From: CALEUX01 sp037439945
GTDB taxonomy: Bacteria > Bacteroidota > Bacteroidia > Bacteroidales > Marinilabiliaceae
Direction: 5' to 3'
Assembly: GCA_037439945.1 (NCBI GenBank)
Contig: JBBIVA010000120.1
Location: 1 to 12,102, forward strand
DNA length: 12,102 bases
The translations under genes and the position numbers were made by a program. This document shows, one piece after another, positions 1 through 7,219 of the stretch (positions within the stretch are counted from its first letter, which is position 1; the number at the start of each line of letters is the position of its first letter). Below the pieces are notes generated by a model that saw only the letters and a list, made by a program, of their open reading frames with translations, was not told the DNA's origin and did no database searches.

Positions 1-46
1 CCCGGCTAAGTCATTAGTTCATTGCCTTTCTAATGACTAATCCGGG
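1..46. repeat. Imperfect inverted repeat (hairpin) at left edge
   Basis: Bases 1-17 pair with 30-46 in 15 of 17 positions, with mismatches only at 6/41 and 8/39, around a 12-nt loop (18-29). The outer clamp is CCCGG/CCGGG and the inner stem is nine perfect pairs. No T-run follows directly, so it is not a classical intrinsic terminator. It could still end transcription of a gene lying to the left of the window, or be a copy of an interspersed palindromic repeat. The pairing is seen directly; the role is not known. Confidence 0.6.
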
Positions 47-54
47 TTAAATAA

Positions 55-64
55 TCAGGCCTGA
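55..64. repeat. Perfect 10-bp palindrome
   Basis: TCAGGCCTGA reads identically on both strands and stands out in otherwise AT-rich non-coding DNA nine bases after the edge hairpin. It could be a protein-binding half-site pair or part of the same palindromic element as 1-46. The rest of the 1-393 stretch holds no reading frame I can support. Confidence 0.3.
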
Positions 65-249
65 CCTATTTAGCCATCTTTAACTTTATAATTTTATTAG
101 CCATTTATAAAGGATTGGAAAAACTGGTTTTTTTAAACAGATAATTTCGGTTATTAAGTTGTGGACAATTTTCATTGATATTAATAAAAGAAAATGAACT
201 AAACCGTTAATTATTTAAAGACAGAAATTGCCTTTTGTAATCTTATTAT

Positions 250-280
250 TTAGTTATTATTAAAATTATTCGTAATTTTG
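250..280 (+). promoter_or_regulatory. Putative nagB promoter (Bacteroidota type)
   Basis: TAATTTTG at 273-280 matches the Bacteroidota -7 element TAnnTTTG. A poor -33-like TTAG lies at 250-253, nineteen bases upstream. Transcription from here would give an untranslated leader of roughly 105 nt before the nagB ATG at 394. The DNA is very AT-rich, so chance matches are likely; the better evidence is its position just upstream of the first gene. Confidence 0.4.
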
Positions 281-393
281 CAAAACCTTTTAAGGTAAAC
301 TTCGAATATTTTGAAAGCATATGAAAGGTTAGCTAAGATTTTAAAAGTATGACTTAAATAGGGCACAAGTAGTTAAAATTAAAATAAAATTAA

Positions 394-1179
394 ATGCGAC
401 TTATTATTGAGCAGGATTACCGTGGTATGTCAAAATGGGCAGCAAATTATATCGCCAATAAAATAACTGAACATAACGAATCCACACCATTTGTTTTAGG
501 TCTCCCAACCGGAACATCACCCCTTGGAACCTACCATGAATTAATACAATTATATAATTCAGGAAAGTTATCATTTAAAAATGTAATTACTTTCAATATG
601 GATGAGTACGTTGGAATTCCGAATAACCATCCGCAAAGTTTCCGATCTTTTATGTGGAACAATTTCTTTAACCACATTGATATAAATCCGCAAAATGTGA
701 ACATTTTAAACGGTAACGCCCCTAACGCAACACTCGAGTGCTCCATGTATGAGAAAAAAATTAAAGAAGCAGGGGGTATCGATCTTTTTTTAGGTGGAAT
801 TGGGCCAGATGGCCATATTGCCTTTAATGAACCCGGATCATCCTTACAATCGCGCACAAGATTAAAAACATTAACATACGACACAATTTTAGCCAATTCG
901 CGTTTTTTTGACAATGACCCGCATAAAGTTCCCACCAGGGCCCTTACTGTTGGAGTTGGAACAATTATGGATGCAAGGGAAGTTATGATATTGGTTAACG
1001 GACATAATAAAGCCAGGGCACTTCGCCAGGGAGTTGAAGAAGGTATTAACCATATGTGGACAATCAGCGCCCTTCAAATGCATCCCCAAGGAATAATTGT
1101 ATGTGATGAGGCTGCAACATATGAATTAAAAGTTGGCACTTATAAATATTTTAAGGAAGTTGAAAAAGATAATCTTTAG
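394..1179 (+). CDS. nagB: Glucosamine-6-phosphate deaminase (NagB)
   Basis: Cytoplasmic enzyme converting glucosamine 6-phosphate to fructose 6-phosphate and ammonia, the last committed step of amino-sugar (GlcNAc, chitin, peptidoglycan sugar) catabolism. The 261-aa length is close to the 266 aa of E. coli NagB, and a by-eye alignment holds at a constant offset of two. The phosphate-binding loop LPTGTSPLG lies at 38-46. The catalytic set is D70 (NMDEY), D139, H141 and E146 (GPDGHIAFNEPGSS), matching E. coli D72, D141, H143 and E148. The allosteric GlcNAc-6-P site also looks kept (S149, S150, R156, K158, T159, Y252), so it is probably an allosteric hexamer-type enzyme. The ATG at 394 gives the family N-terminus MRLII; no Shine-Dalgarno is visible, as is usual in Bacteroidota. 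It stands alone: the next gene starts 301 nt downstream and no nagA is in the window. Confidence 0.96.
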   Translation: MRLIIEQDYRGMSKWAANYIANKITEHNESTPFVLGLPTGTSPLGTYHELIQLYNSGKLSFKNVITFNMDEYVGIPNNHPQSFRSFMWNNFFNHIDINPQNVNILNGNAPNATLECSMYEKKIKEAGGIDLFLGGIGPDGHIAFNEPGSSLQSRTRLKTLTYDTILANSRFFDNDPHKVPTRALTVGVGTIMDAREVMILVNGHNKARALRQGVEEGINHMWTISALQMHPQGIIVCDEAATYELKVGTYKYFKEVEKDNL

Positions 1180-1480
1180 CAACTGTTTTCAAAACAATTA
1201 CAGGTGGCAAGTATAAACTAAATCGCTTTACAACCGCAACCTTTGCCATAAATGCAGATTTTTTCGTAATATTTGGGGTGAACAAATTTTTTTACAGTTC
1301 AGGTTAAAAATTTTCAATAATTAAAGGCTATTAATGTCCTGGTTTATTTCACTGCTAATTATTCAAATAATAAACAAAAACAATTCCTTAAAAAACTTCT
1401 TGATTCAGCATAGTATGGATAGTTGTGTAAACCGTTTATAATAATTATTTTCACACAATAATCACAAGTTTACGCAAGTC
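1180..1480. other. Intergenic region between nagB and the regulator gene
   Basis: This 301-nt AT-rich gap has no supportable gene. It contains a small palindrome just after the nagB stop (TGTTTT-C-AAAACA, 1184-1196) that is too short and lacks a T-tract to be called a terminator. It also contains an inverted repeat next to the following start codon (listed separately). A 35-codon frame at 1334-1441 begins with hydrophobic residues but has no ribosome site or other support. Confidence 0.5.
1423..1477. promoter_or_regulatory. Inverted repeat immediately upstream of the regulator start
   Basis: TTGTGTAAAC (1423-1432) and GTTTACGCAA (1468-1477) are inverted copies matching in 9 of 10 bases, separated by 35 nt of AT-rich sequence. 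The right arm ends three bases before the ATG at 1481. The tenth pair would be a G-U wobble in RNA. The placement would suit an operator, for example for autoregulation by the downstream gene, or a leader hairpin that masks the start. Both roles are inference. Confidence 0.35.
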
Positions 1481-4066
1481 ATGTCCATAATTCAAAAGTC
1501 AATATTGCTTTTATTGACAGGGTTAAGTCTGATATCCTATGAAATTGCAGCCCAGCGTAATAAACCTGTTAAACTTTCCTTGGCTGACCAGATTATCCTG
1601 GTTTCGAATTTTTCGGATTTAAATAACCATTTGGAGAAAGAGGTTTTAAGTTTTGACCAACTGCTTAAAAATAAAGTACGGGGTTTTATAATAAGACTAA
1701 TACTTGATACCGATTCTGCCAAGGTAAAAATGGTTATTCCCAACCGGGAAATAATTTCGTTATCAGCAACATTATCAGGGTTGCAAAAATTTCTGGACAA
1801 CAATCCAGGGGAGGTAATCACTCTGTTTTTGGACTATAACTTTCCTTTTTTTTACCTCGAAAGCGAATTTAAGAATAATCAGTTATTTAATCGGATATTT
1901 GTTTTAGGTGACGACGGTAATTGGCCTGTTACCAACAACATGGCACTTAAGGGGCATCAATTGATTTGTTTTAATATCCAACGGAACCAGGATTCACCCC
2001 CTGGATTTTACCATATTTGGGACTATGCTGTTGAACCTCATTTTTCTGTTGCAATTGACCCTGAGTTTCATGGGTCATTTTTAAAGGGAAAGCCGAGTAA
2101 CCCATTTATGTTTTTTAATGGTTTTAACCTTCCACGTGATACTGCTGGAATGGAAATGCCTTTTTTAAAAATGCATATCAATGAAAACCCGTTTTTAATA
2201 TCACACCTTATTAACCTCTGGAAAAAGACAGGCAAGAAACCAAATTTTATTGTCAGAAATCAATACCACCCTGTTATTGAAGGTATTATTTTTAATCTTA
2301 ACTCACATAAGAGCATTGGTGGAAATGTTACCTACAATTTACAGCCGTTATCAAACGTAAGCTGGCAGGGTACAAACCATGGATTTTCAAGCGGCCACTA
2401 TTCATTTCCTTTTCTGGCCGGTGAAGATGTTTTTCTTACTCCGGTAAAACCTGGATTCAGGTTTATCCCCGAAAAAATTTCCATTGAGAATGTTGAAAAT
2501 AACATTATTCAAAACTTTATTGCTCTTCCTCTTGATTTAAATCACAATCTTGCTGCCTACTATCCTTTTGAAAACAATTTTAAGGATATGGGATCCGCAA
2601 AAAATAATGGCCAGAATAACGGTGTAACCTTCGTTAACGACCCTGAAAGAGGTTATGTAGCATGTTTTAAGGATGAAACATTCTTAAAAATAGCCAGTGC
2701 TGAGGAATTAGGGATTTATAATAACGATTTCACAGTTAGTGCCTGGATAAAAACTGTTGAACCTCCATTTGAACGGGGCGATGTTTCAATTCTGGGTAGT
2801 GAAGAAGCAATTTACCGACAAGGTCTTCATCTTCAATTAAGAAACAGCAAACCATATTTTGGATTTTACGCTAACGACCTAACCGGGAATTCAGAAATAT
2901 CGCATAATGAATGGGTTCATATAGTTTGGAGATACACTAAAAACACCGGCGAACAGGCAATTTTCATAAATGGCCGTGCCGACAAAGTTTCTTATAAACA
3001 CCCTTCCTTCATGGGCCGGAGTACAATTTTTGTTGGTAAATCAATAGGCATGCATAATTATATGAATGGTTTTATTGATGATTTGGCAATTTGGAAGCGG
3101 CCTTTAGGCAATGAGGAAATTTGGAAACTTTATCAGGAAGTATTGCCATTAATTCAACCAACATCTTCCCAACTAACCGGATATTTTTTTCTTCTTGTCC
3201 TGTTACCGGCACTAATTTTTTTCGGATACATAATTTGGATAAAATTCATTAGGATACGTTTTCAAAAAAACAATAAACAAATTCAATATTTACAGGTTAC
3301 TTACAATGAAAAAAACATTCCTGATTCAAACTGTATCAGATTATTTGGGGAGTTTCAGGTGTTTGACAGGGATGGGAATGATATTTCAGCTCAGTTTACC
3401 CCCAAGGTAAGACAGTTGTTTATTGTTATTCTTTTGTACAGTATTAAATCAAGAAGGGGGGTTTCTTCAGATGAAATTAACCAAATGTTATGGTTTGGGC
3501 ACACAAAAAAAAATGCTACAAACAACCGTGGTGTTAATATGAGTAAATTGAGGCAGGTTCTTCAGCTTTTTGATGGAATAAGAGTTGATAACCAAACAGA
3601 AAACTGGTCCTTCTCGATGAACAGAAATGTTTTGTTTTGTGATTATTGTGAGGTACAGACGTTATTGAAAAACAAAAGTTTAATGACTAATCAGGCAATA
3701 TTGGCAAATTTCTTTTCATTGGTTGAAAGAGGCCCGTTATTAATGGACTCGGAGGAACCCTGGCTTGATGAATTTAAGGGTTTCATGTCATCAGAAGTTA
3801 TTGATACGCTTTTAAAATATTCGACCTACCTTAAACCCGATAATGAAAGTGAAACAATTTTGCGGATTTGCGACAGGATTTTTCTTAGTGACCCATTTAG
3901 TGAAGAGGCTCTTGAAATTAAGATATTGACTTTGTTAAAAAATAACCAGGCAAACCAAGCCAAATATACCTATCAGTGGTTTTGTGAAAACTACGAAAAA
4001 GCATTTGATATACAATACAACCGACCTTTTGACCAGTTTGCAGAAAAACAAGATAATAAGAATTAA
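1481..4066 (+). CDS. Transmembrane one-component regulator: PI-PLC-like barrel, LamG-like domain, TM helix, SARP-type wHTH and BTAD
   Basis: 861 aa. A signal peptide (1-24, hydrophobic core ILLLLTGLSLI) precedes an exported region. Residues 35-280 resemble a bacterial PI-PLC X barrel: RGFIIR 67-72, then L-rich helix and FLDNNPGEVITLFLDY 104-119, FFNGFNL 211-217, PNFIVRNQY 254-262. Catalytic His positions appear replaced (N43; no HxG near 85), so it is probably not an active lipase. Residues 355-553 form a LamG/concanavalin-like sandwich (YYPFENNFKD, FTVSAWIKT, WVHIVWRY, GFIDDLAIWKRPL). One TM helix spans 566-589. On the cytoplasmic side, 619-715 matches the OmpR/SARP winged helix (IRLFGEFQVFD, PKVRQLFIVILL, SSDEINQMLW, MSKLRQVL), and 735-850 resembles a BTAD/TPR helical domain. 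I infer that it senses an envelope or carbohydrate ligand outside and binds DNA inside while membrane-tethered. The oxidoreductase operon 226 nt downstream is the obvious candidate target. Architecture is well supported; ligand and targets are unknown. Confidence 0.85.
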   Translation: MSIIQKSILLLLTGLSLISYEIAAQRNKPVKLSLADQIILVSNFSDLNNHLEKEVLSFDQLLKNKVRGFIIRLILDTDSAKVKMVIPNREIISLSATLSGLQKFLDNNPGEVITLFLDYNFPFFYLESEFKNNQLFNRIFVLGDDGNWPVTNNMALKGHQLICFNIQRNQDSPPGFYHIWDYAVEPHFSVAIDPEFHGSFLKGKPSNPFMFFNGFNLPRDTAGMEMPFLKMHINENPFLISHLINLWKKTGKKPNFIVRNQYHPVIEGIIFNLNSHKSIGGNVTYNLQPLSNVSWQGTNHGFSSGHYSFPFLAGEDVFLTPVKPGFRFIPEKISIENVENNIIQNFIALPLDLNHNLAAYYPFENNFKDMGSAKNNGQNNGVTFVNDPERGYVACFKDETFLKIASAEELGIYNNDFTVSAWIKTVEPPFERGDVSILGSEEAIYRQGLHLQLRNSKPYFGFYANDLTGNSEISHNEWVHIVWRYTKNTGEQAIFINGRADKVSYKHPSFMGRSTIFVGKSIGMHNYMNGFIDDLAIWKRPLGNEEIWKLYQEVLPLIQPTSSQLTGYFFLLVLLPALIFFGYIIWIKFIRIRFQKNNKQIQYLQVTYNEKNIPDSNCIRLFGEFQVFDRDGNDISAQFTPKVRQLFIVILLYSIKSRRGVSSDEINQMLWFGHTKKNATNNRGVNMSKLRQVLQLFDGIRVDNQTENWSFSMNRNVLFCDYCEVQTLLKNKSLMTNQAILANFFSLVERGPLLMDSEEPWLDEFKGFMSSEVIDTLLKYSTYLKPDNESETILRICDRIFLSDPFSEEALEIKILTLLKNNQANQAKYTYQWFCENYEKAFDIQYNRPFDQFAEKQDNKN

Positions 4067-4124
4067 ATTGAATATTAAAATTCTTATTAATAATATTTAA
4101 TGATTAAAAAAGGTGTGCTCATTT

Positions 4125-4155
4125 TATTTCACTGGTTCTCTTGTATTTAATTTTG
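4125..4155 (+). promoter_or_regulatory. Candidate distal promoter of the cytochrome/oxidoreductase operon
   Basis: TAATTTTG (4148-4155) fits the Bacteroidota -7 consensus TAnnTTTG. The -33 region is weak: a TTTC at 4127-4130 sits 17 nt upstream. If it is used, transcription would begin near 4162, and the 14-bp inverted repeat at 4171-4203 would lie at the very start of the leader RNA. Confidence 0.35.
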
Positions 4156-4170
4156 GCAAAATTTGCAACC

Positions 4171-4203
4171 ACAACAATATTAATACGCAATTAATATTGT
4201 TGT
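4171..4203. promoter_or_regulatory. Perfect 14-bp inverted repeat, possible operator or leader hairpin
   Basis: ACAACAATATTAAT (4171-4184) and ATTAATATTGTTGT (4190-4203) are exact reverse complements around the five-base loop ACGCA. The element lies 105 nt past the regulator stop and 90 nt before the cytochrome fusion gene, between two TAnnTTTG elements. It is not followed by a T-tract, which argues against an ordinary terminator. It may be the binding site of a dimeric regulator, possibly the adjacent SARP-like protein, or a leader hairpin. The symmetry is seen directly; the role is inference. Confidence 0.6.
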
Positions 4204-4250
4204 AATGGTTCTATTTGAACTTAATTAACCCGAAAATAAACATAATCAAT

Positions 4251-4258
4251 TAGTTTTG
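4251..4258 (+). promoter_or_regulatory. Candidate proximal promoter -7 element of the operon
   Basis: TAGTTTTG matches TAnnTTTG exactly and lies 34 nt before the ATG at 4293, which would give a leader of about 28 nt. No TTTG-like -33 element sits at the normal distance; the nearest TTTG (4214-4217) is too far. A promoter lacking a good -33 would be expected to need an activator, and the 4171-4203 palindrome lies suitably upstream. This is inference. Confidence 0.35.
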
Positions 4259-4292
4259 CCATAATATTTTTAAAACAGAAAATAAACCAAGT

Positions 4293-5813
4293 ATGAAGAC
4301 CATTATTAAAAAAGTTATAGAAGGAAAATTTAAGCCTATACTTTTTTTTAGTGGAATTGCAGTCGTTTTGATTTCAATTTATCCGGTAAACATGGTATTA
4401 CATTACACCGATTCCAATGAGTACTGTTTCTCTTGTCATGTACACGATCATGCTGAATCAGCATGGCGGTTATCGCCACATGTAAATAATTCATCAGGTA
4501 CAATAACAAATTGTATTGATTGCCATTTGCCACCAAAAGGGGATGGATATATTATAGCCAAGGCCAAACATGGGTTAAAAGACCTATACGGTTTTTTATT
4601 TAAAGATTCATTGCAATACAACTGGGAGGGCAAGCGCATTGCCAAAGTGGCAAACACATTCACCTATGAAAATTCATGCATTAAATGTCATTCAAATTTG
4701 TTTCCAAATGGATTATCAAAGAAAGGTGTAGATTCACATTTATACTACGAACAAAACAATGAAAATTTAACCTGCCTTAATTGCCATATGTTTTCAGGGC
4801 ACTATAATCCCAATTTCTTACATGCTCAAAACATTGAATTTGGAAAAACCATTGTATCCGGAGAAATTTTTGAGTTTCCTGCTAAAATTGAGAAATTCCA
4901 AAACTACACTGAATTTATACCGGGAACTTCAGTATCATTTGAAATGATTGCCATCCCCGAAGGAAGTTTTCAAATGGGAAGCCCTGAAAATGAGCCCTTC
5001 CGGAGAGAAGATGAGGGCCCTGGACGACAGGTTAAAATAAGCCGTTTTTTTATGGGGCAAACAGAAGTTTCATGGGATGAATTTTTAGCCTGGTTTAATG
5101 CAACATCATCAGAAGGAAGAGTTTCGCAATCTGTAAACGAAGAAGTTGATGCATATTCAGGGGCCACTCCACCCTGGGGGGCACCTGATCAGGGCTGGGG
5201 AAAAGGGAAAAGGCCTGCAATTACAATGACCCATTATGCAGCAACTCAATATTGTAAATGGTTATCGAAAGTTACAGGGAAGAAATACCGGCTGCCATAT
5301 GAGGCAGAATGGGAATATGCTGCACGTGGTGGTACTCAAACTCCGTATTACTTTGCCGGTAATCCTAAAAAGTTTTCCCATTTAACATGGATAAACAAAA
5401 TTATGGGGGTTGATACAGCTGTTATTTCCAGGCACGCCATTTATAAAACAAACAGTAATGACCGAACCAACCTCCCCGGGAACGTTGAGGTTAACCCCTT
5501 TGGACTAAAAAACATGCTTGGAAATGTTGCAGAATTTTGCCTTGATTGGTATTTTCCTGATACATATGCCAACTATCAGGAGGCTCAGCTTACTAACCCA
5601 CGAGCCCCACGTAAAGGTAAAGAAAGGGTTATCAGAGGGGGTTCATATTTAAGTGATGCTTCAGCAATAAGAGTTGCTGCACGCGATTTTACGAAATCAA
5701 CAGATTGGTTAAAAACCGATCCCCAAATACCCAAAAGTATATGGTGGTATTCAGACTGCAACCATGTTGGGTTTAGAATAGTTTGTGAAGTTGATGAAGA
5801 ATTGGATAATTAA
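4293..5813 (+). CDS. NapC/NrfH-type tetraheme cytochrome c fused to an FGE/SUMF1-like domain
   Basis: 506 aa. A short cytoplasmic N-terminus and one membrane anchor (about 15-36) are followed by four CXXCH haem sites: C45-H49, C74-H78, C129-H133 and C161-H165. Spacing and surrounding residues (CFSCHVHDHAESAW, SPH at 61-63, CIDCHLP, AKHGLKDLYG at 91-100) fit the NapC/NirT/NrfH menaquinol dehydrogenase family, which hands quinol electrons to periplasmic partners. From about 216 to 500 there is a formylglycine-generating-enzyme-like domain: MIAIPEGSFQMGS, TEVSWDEFLAWF, LPYEAEWEYAARGG, NMLGNVAEFCLDWY, RVIRGGSY, HVGFRIVCE. The two redox cysteines of true aerobic FGE, expected just after RGGSY, are absent (LSDASAIR instead), so sulfatase activation is unlikely. 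First gene of a three-gene operon (36 nt of spacing before the next TTG-open frame). I infer that it moves electrons between quinone and an envelope partner, with the SUMF1-like part docking or binding a ligand. Both halves are confidently recognised; the joint function is not known. Confidence 0.92.
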   Translation: MKTIIKKVIEGKFKPILFFSGIAVVLISIYPVNMVLHYTDSNEYCFSCHVHDHAESAWRLSPHVNNSSGTITNCIDCHLPPKGDGYIIAKAKHGLKDLYGFLFKDSLQYNWEGKRIAKVANTFTYENSCIKCHSNLFPNGLSKKGVDSHLYYEQNNENLTCLNCHMFSGHYNPNFLHAQNIEFGKTIVSGEIFEFPAKIEKFQNYTEFIPGTSVSFEMIAIPEGSFQMGSPENEPFRREDEGPGRQVKISRFFMGQTEVSWDEFLAWFNATSSEGRVSQSVNEEVDAYSGATPPWGAPDQGWGKGKRPAITMTHYAATQYCKWLSKVTGKKYRLPYEAEWEYAARGGTQTPYYFAGNPKKFSHLTWINKIMGVDTAVISRHAIYKTNSNDRTNLPGNVEVNPFGLKNMLGNVAEFCLDWYFPDTYANYQEAQLTNPRAPRKGKERVIRGGSYLSDASAIRVAARDFTKSTDWLKTDPQIPKSIWWYSDCNHVGFRIVCEVDEELDN

Positions 5814-5858
5814 TAAAAAAACAATAAAAGCCCAATAGTAATATTAAATTTGTTTGAT

Positions 5859-7199
5859 ATGGGTAAAAACAATATCAGTCGGCGAAAATTCATTGAAAAG
5901 TCAGCACTGGCAAGTTCATTGGGCGTTATTGGTGCATCAATGAATTTGGGTTGTTCGAAAAAAAGGAGTCCCCAACAATTAAATCTACCCCTTTTGGATG
6001 ACCGTGCCCCCGGCGGGAAAAAAATCAAAGCGGGTTTAATTGGATGTGGGCACCGAGGCACAGGGGCCTTGCTCAATTTTTTGAGTGCAGGCCCTGATTT
6101 GGAAGTTGGAGCTTTAGCTGATGTTTTTCCGGATAAAATTAAGGATGTACGGGAAAGACTTTTGCGGTATAAAATTGAATTGCCCTACGACCGCTGCTTT
6201 GTTGGACTTGATGCCTGGCAAAAGGTTATGCAAACAGATGTGGACGTTGTTCTCCTGGTTACCCCTCCATTTTTCAGACCATTACATTTTAAAGCTGCAG
6301 TTGATGCAAAAAAACATGTTTTTATGGAGAAACCGGTGGCGGTTGACCCTGATGGTATTAGGTCGGTTATAGCAACATCCAGACTTGCAAAAACTTTAGG
6401 GTTAAATGTTGTAACAGGGACTCAAAGACGCCACCAGAGAGATTATATTGCTACTTTCGAAAGAGTTGCAAATGGCGCGATTGGAACCCCGGTTGCAGCT
6501 AAGGCATTTTGGAACCAGGAACATGTTTGGTTTAGAAAACGTCAAAAAGAATGGAATGATATGGAATATATGTTACGGAACTGGAATAACTTTACCTGGT
6601 TAAGTGGCGACCATATTCTTGACACTCACATACATAATATAGACATAGTTAACTGGTTTATGGAAATGCATCCGATATCGGCAATAGGTTATGGAGGAAG
6701 ACACAGGAGAGTTACCGGTGATCAGTTTGACTTTTTTAGCGTTGATTTTGATTATGGAAACGGGAAATTTTCACACAGCATGTGCCGTCAAATTGATAAT
6801 TGCGCCAATGGAGTGGGTGAAATTATTATTGGGACAAAGGGTTACACTAACTGCCAGAACACAATATACAATCTTGATGGTTCAGTAAAATGGAAATATA
6901 ATTATCCTGAAGATGAAAATGGAAATCCAACATCTTCTGTGAAGGTATCACCGTATATACAGGAGCACATACATTTGGTAACTGCAATAAGAACAAACCA
7001 TTATGTAAACGAAGGAGAACAAACTTCACTTTCGAACTTAACGGCAATTATGGGGCGCGAAGCCGCTTACAGCGGAAAAAAAATAACCTGGGATGAAATT
7101 TACAACCTTCAGTTAAAATTAGGTCCTGATGAAATAATTATGGGAGATGTTGATAAGGAATTTTTAGTTCCTGTACCAGGAACTCCCATTAAAATTTAA
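5859..7199 (+). CDS. Tat-exported Gfo/Idh/MocA-family oxidoreductase, putative lipoprotein (first copy)
   Basis: 446 aa from the ATG at 5859. The frame is open back to a TTG at 5850, but the ATG places the Tat motif SRRKF at residues 7-11 in the usual position. The hydrophobic stretch ends at C32 (MNLGC), a loose lipobox suggesting lipid anchoring. A Rossmann fold begins KAGLIGCGHRGTG (58-69, GxGxxG), with D89 ending beta-2, which points to NAD rather than NADP. The family EKP motif is at 157-159, and DTHIHNID (255-262) matches the active-site HxxxD region of the C-terminal half. Family members oxidise or reduce sugars and cyclitols; some Tat-exported relatives act on glycosides through a bound NAD, and glycosidase family GH109 shares this fold. 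Substrate unknown. It lies 45 nt after the cytochrome fusion and 20 nt before a second family member, so co-transcription is likely and they may form a complex or consecutive steps. Confidence 0.93.
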   Translation: MGKNNISRRKFIEKSALASSLGVIGASMNLGCSKKRSPQQLNLPLLDDRAPGGKKIKAGLIGCGHRGTGALLNFLSAGPDLEVGALADVFPDKIKDVRERLLRYKIELPYDRCFVGLDAWQKVMQTDVDVVLLVTPPFFRPLHFKAAVDAKKHVFMEKPVAVDPDGIRSVIATSRLAKTLGLNVVTGTQRRHQRDYIATFERVANGAIGTPVAAKAFWNQEHVWFRKRQKEWNDMEYMLRNWNNFTWLSGDHILDTHIHNIDIVNWFMEMHPISAIGYGGRHRRVTGDQFDFFSVDFDYGNGKFSHSMCRQIDNCANGVGEIIIGTKGYTNCQNTIYNLDGSVKWKYNYPEDENGNPTSSVKVSPYIQEHIHLVTAIRTNHYVNEGEQTSLSNLTAIMGREAAYSGKKITWDEIYNLQLKLGPDEIIMGDVDKEFLVPVPGTPIKI

Positions 7200-7219
7200 C
7201 ATCCTATATTTATTAAGAT

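Noticed and set aside
1184..1196. TGTTTTCAAAACA palindrome after nagB as a terminator
   Set aside because: Stem of six weak pairs with a one-base loop and no T-tract; too weak to call.
1334..1441. 35-codon open frame starting with hydrophobic residues between nagB and the regulator
   Set aside because: No ribosome site, no promoter and composition typical of random AT-rich DNA; the frame runs into the inverted repeat near 1423. Not enough to call a gene.
4924..5790. Sulfatase-activating formylglycine-generating enzyme as the function of the fused C-terminal domain
   Set aside because: The cysteine pair needed by aerobic FGE is not present after RGGSY and no sulfatase lies in the window, so only the fold name is used.
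5845..5852. TAAATTTG matching the -7 promoter consensus just before the first Gfo/Idh gene
   Set aside because: It ends six bases before the start codon, so transcription would begin at or after the ATG. Most likely chance in an AT-rich spacer inside an operon.
5850..5858. TTG start nine bases upstream for the first Gfo/Idh protein
   Set aside because: The in-frame ATG at 5859 gives a normal Tat N-terminus, and Bacteroidota mostly use ATG. The added residues have no support.
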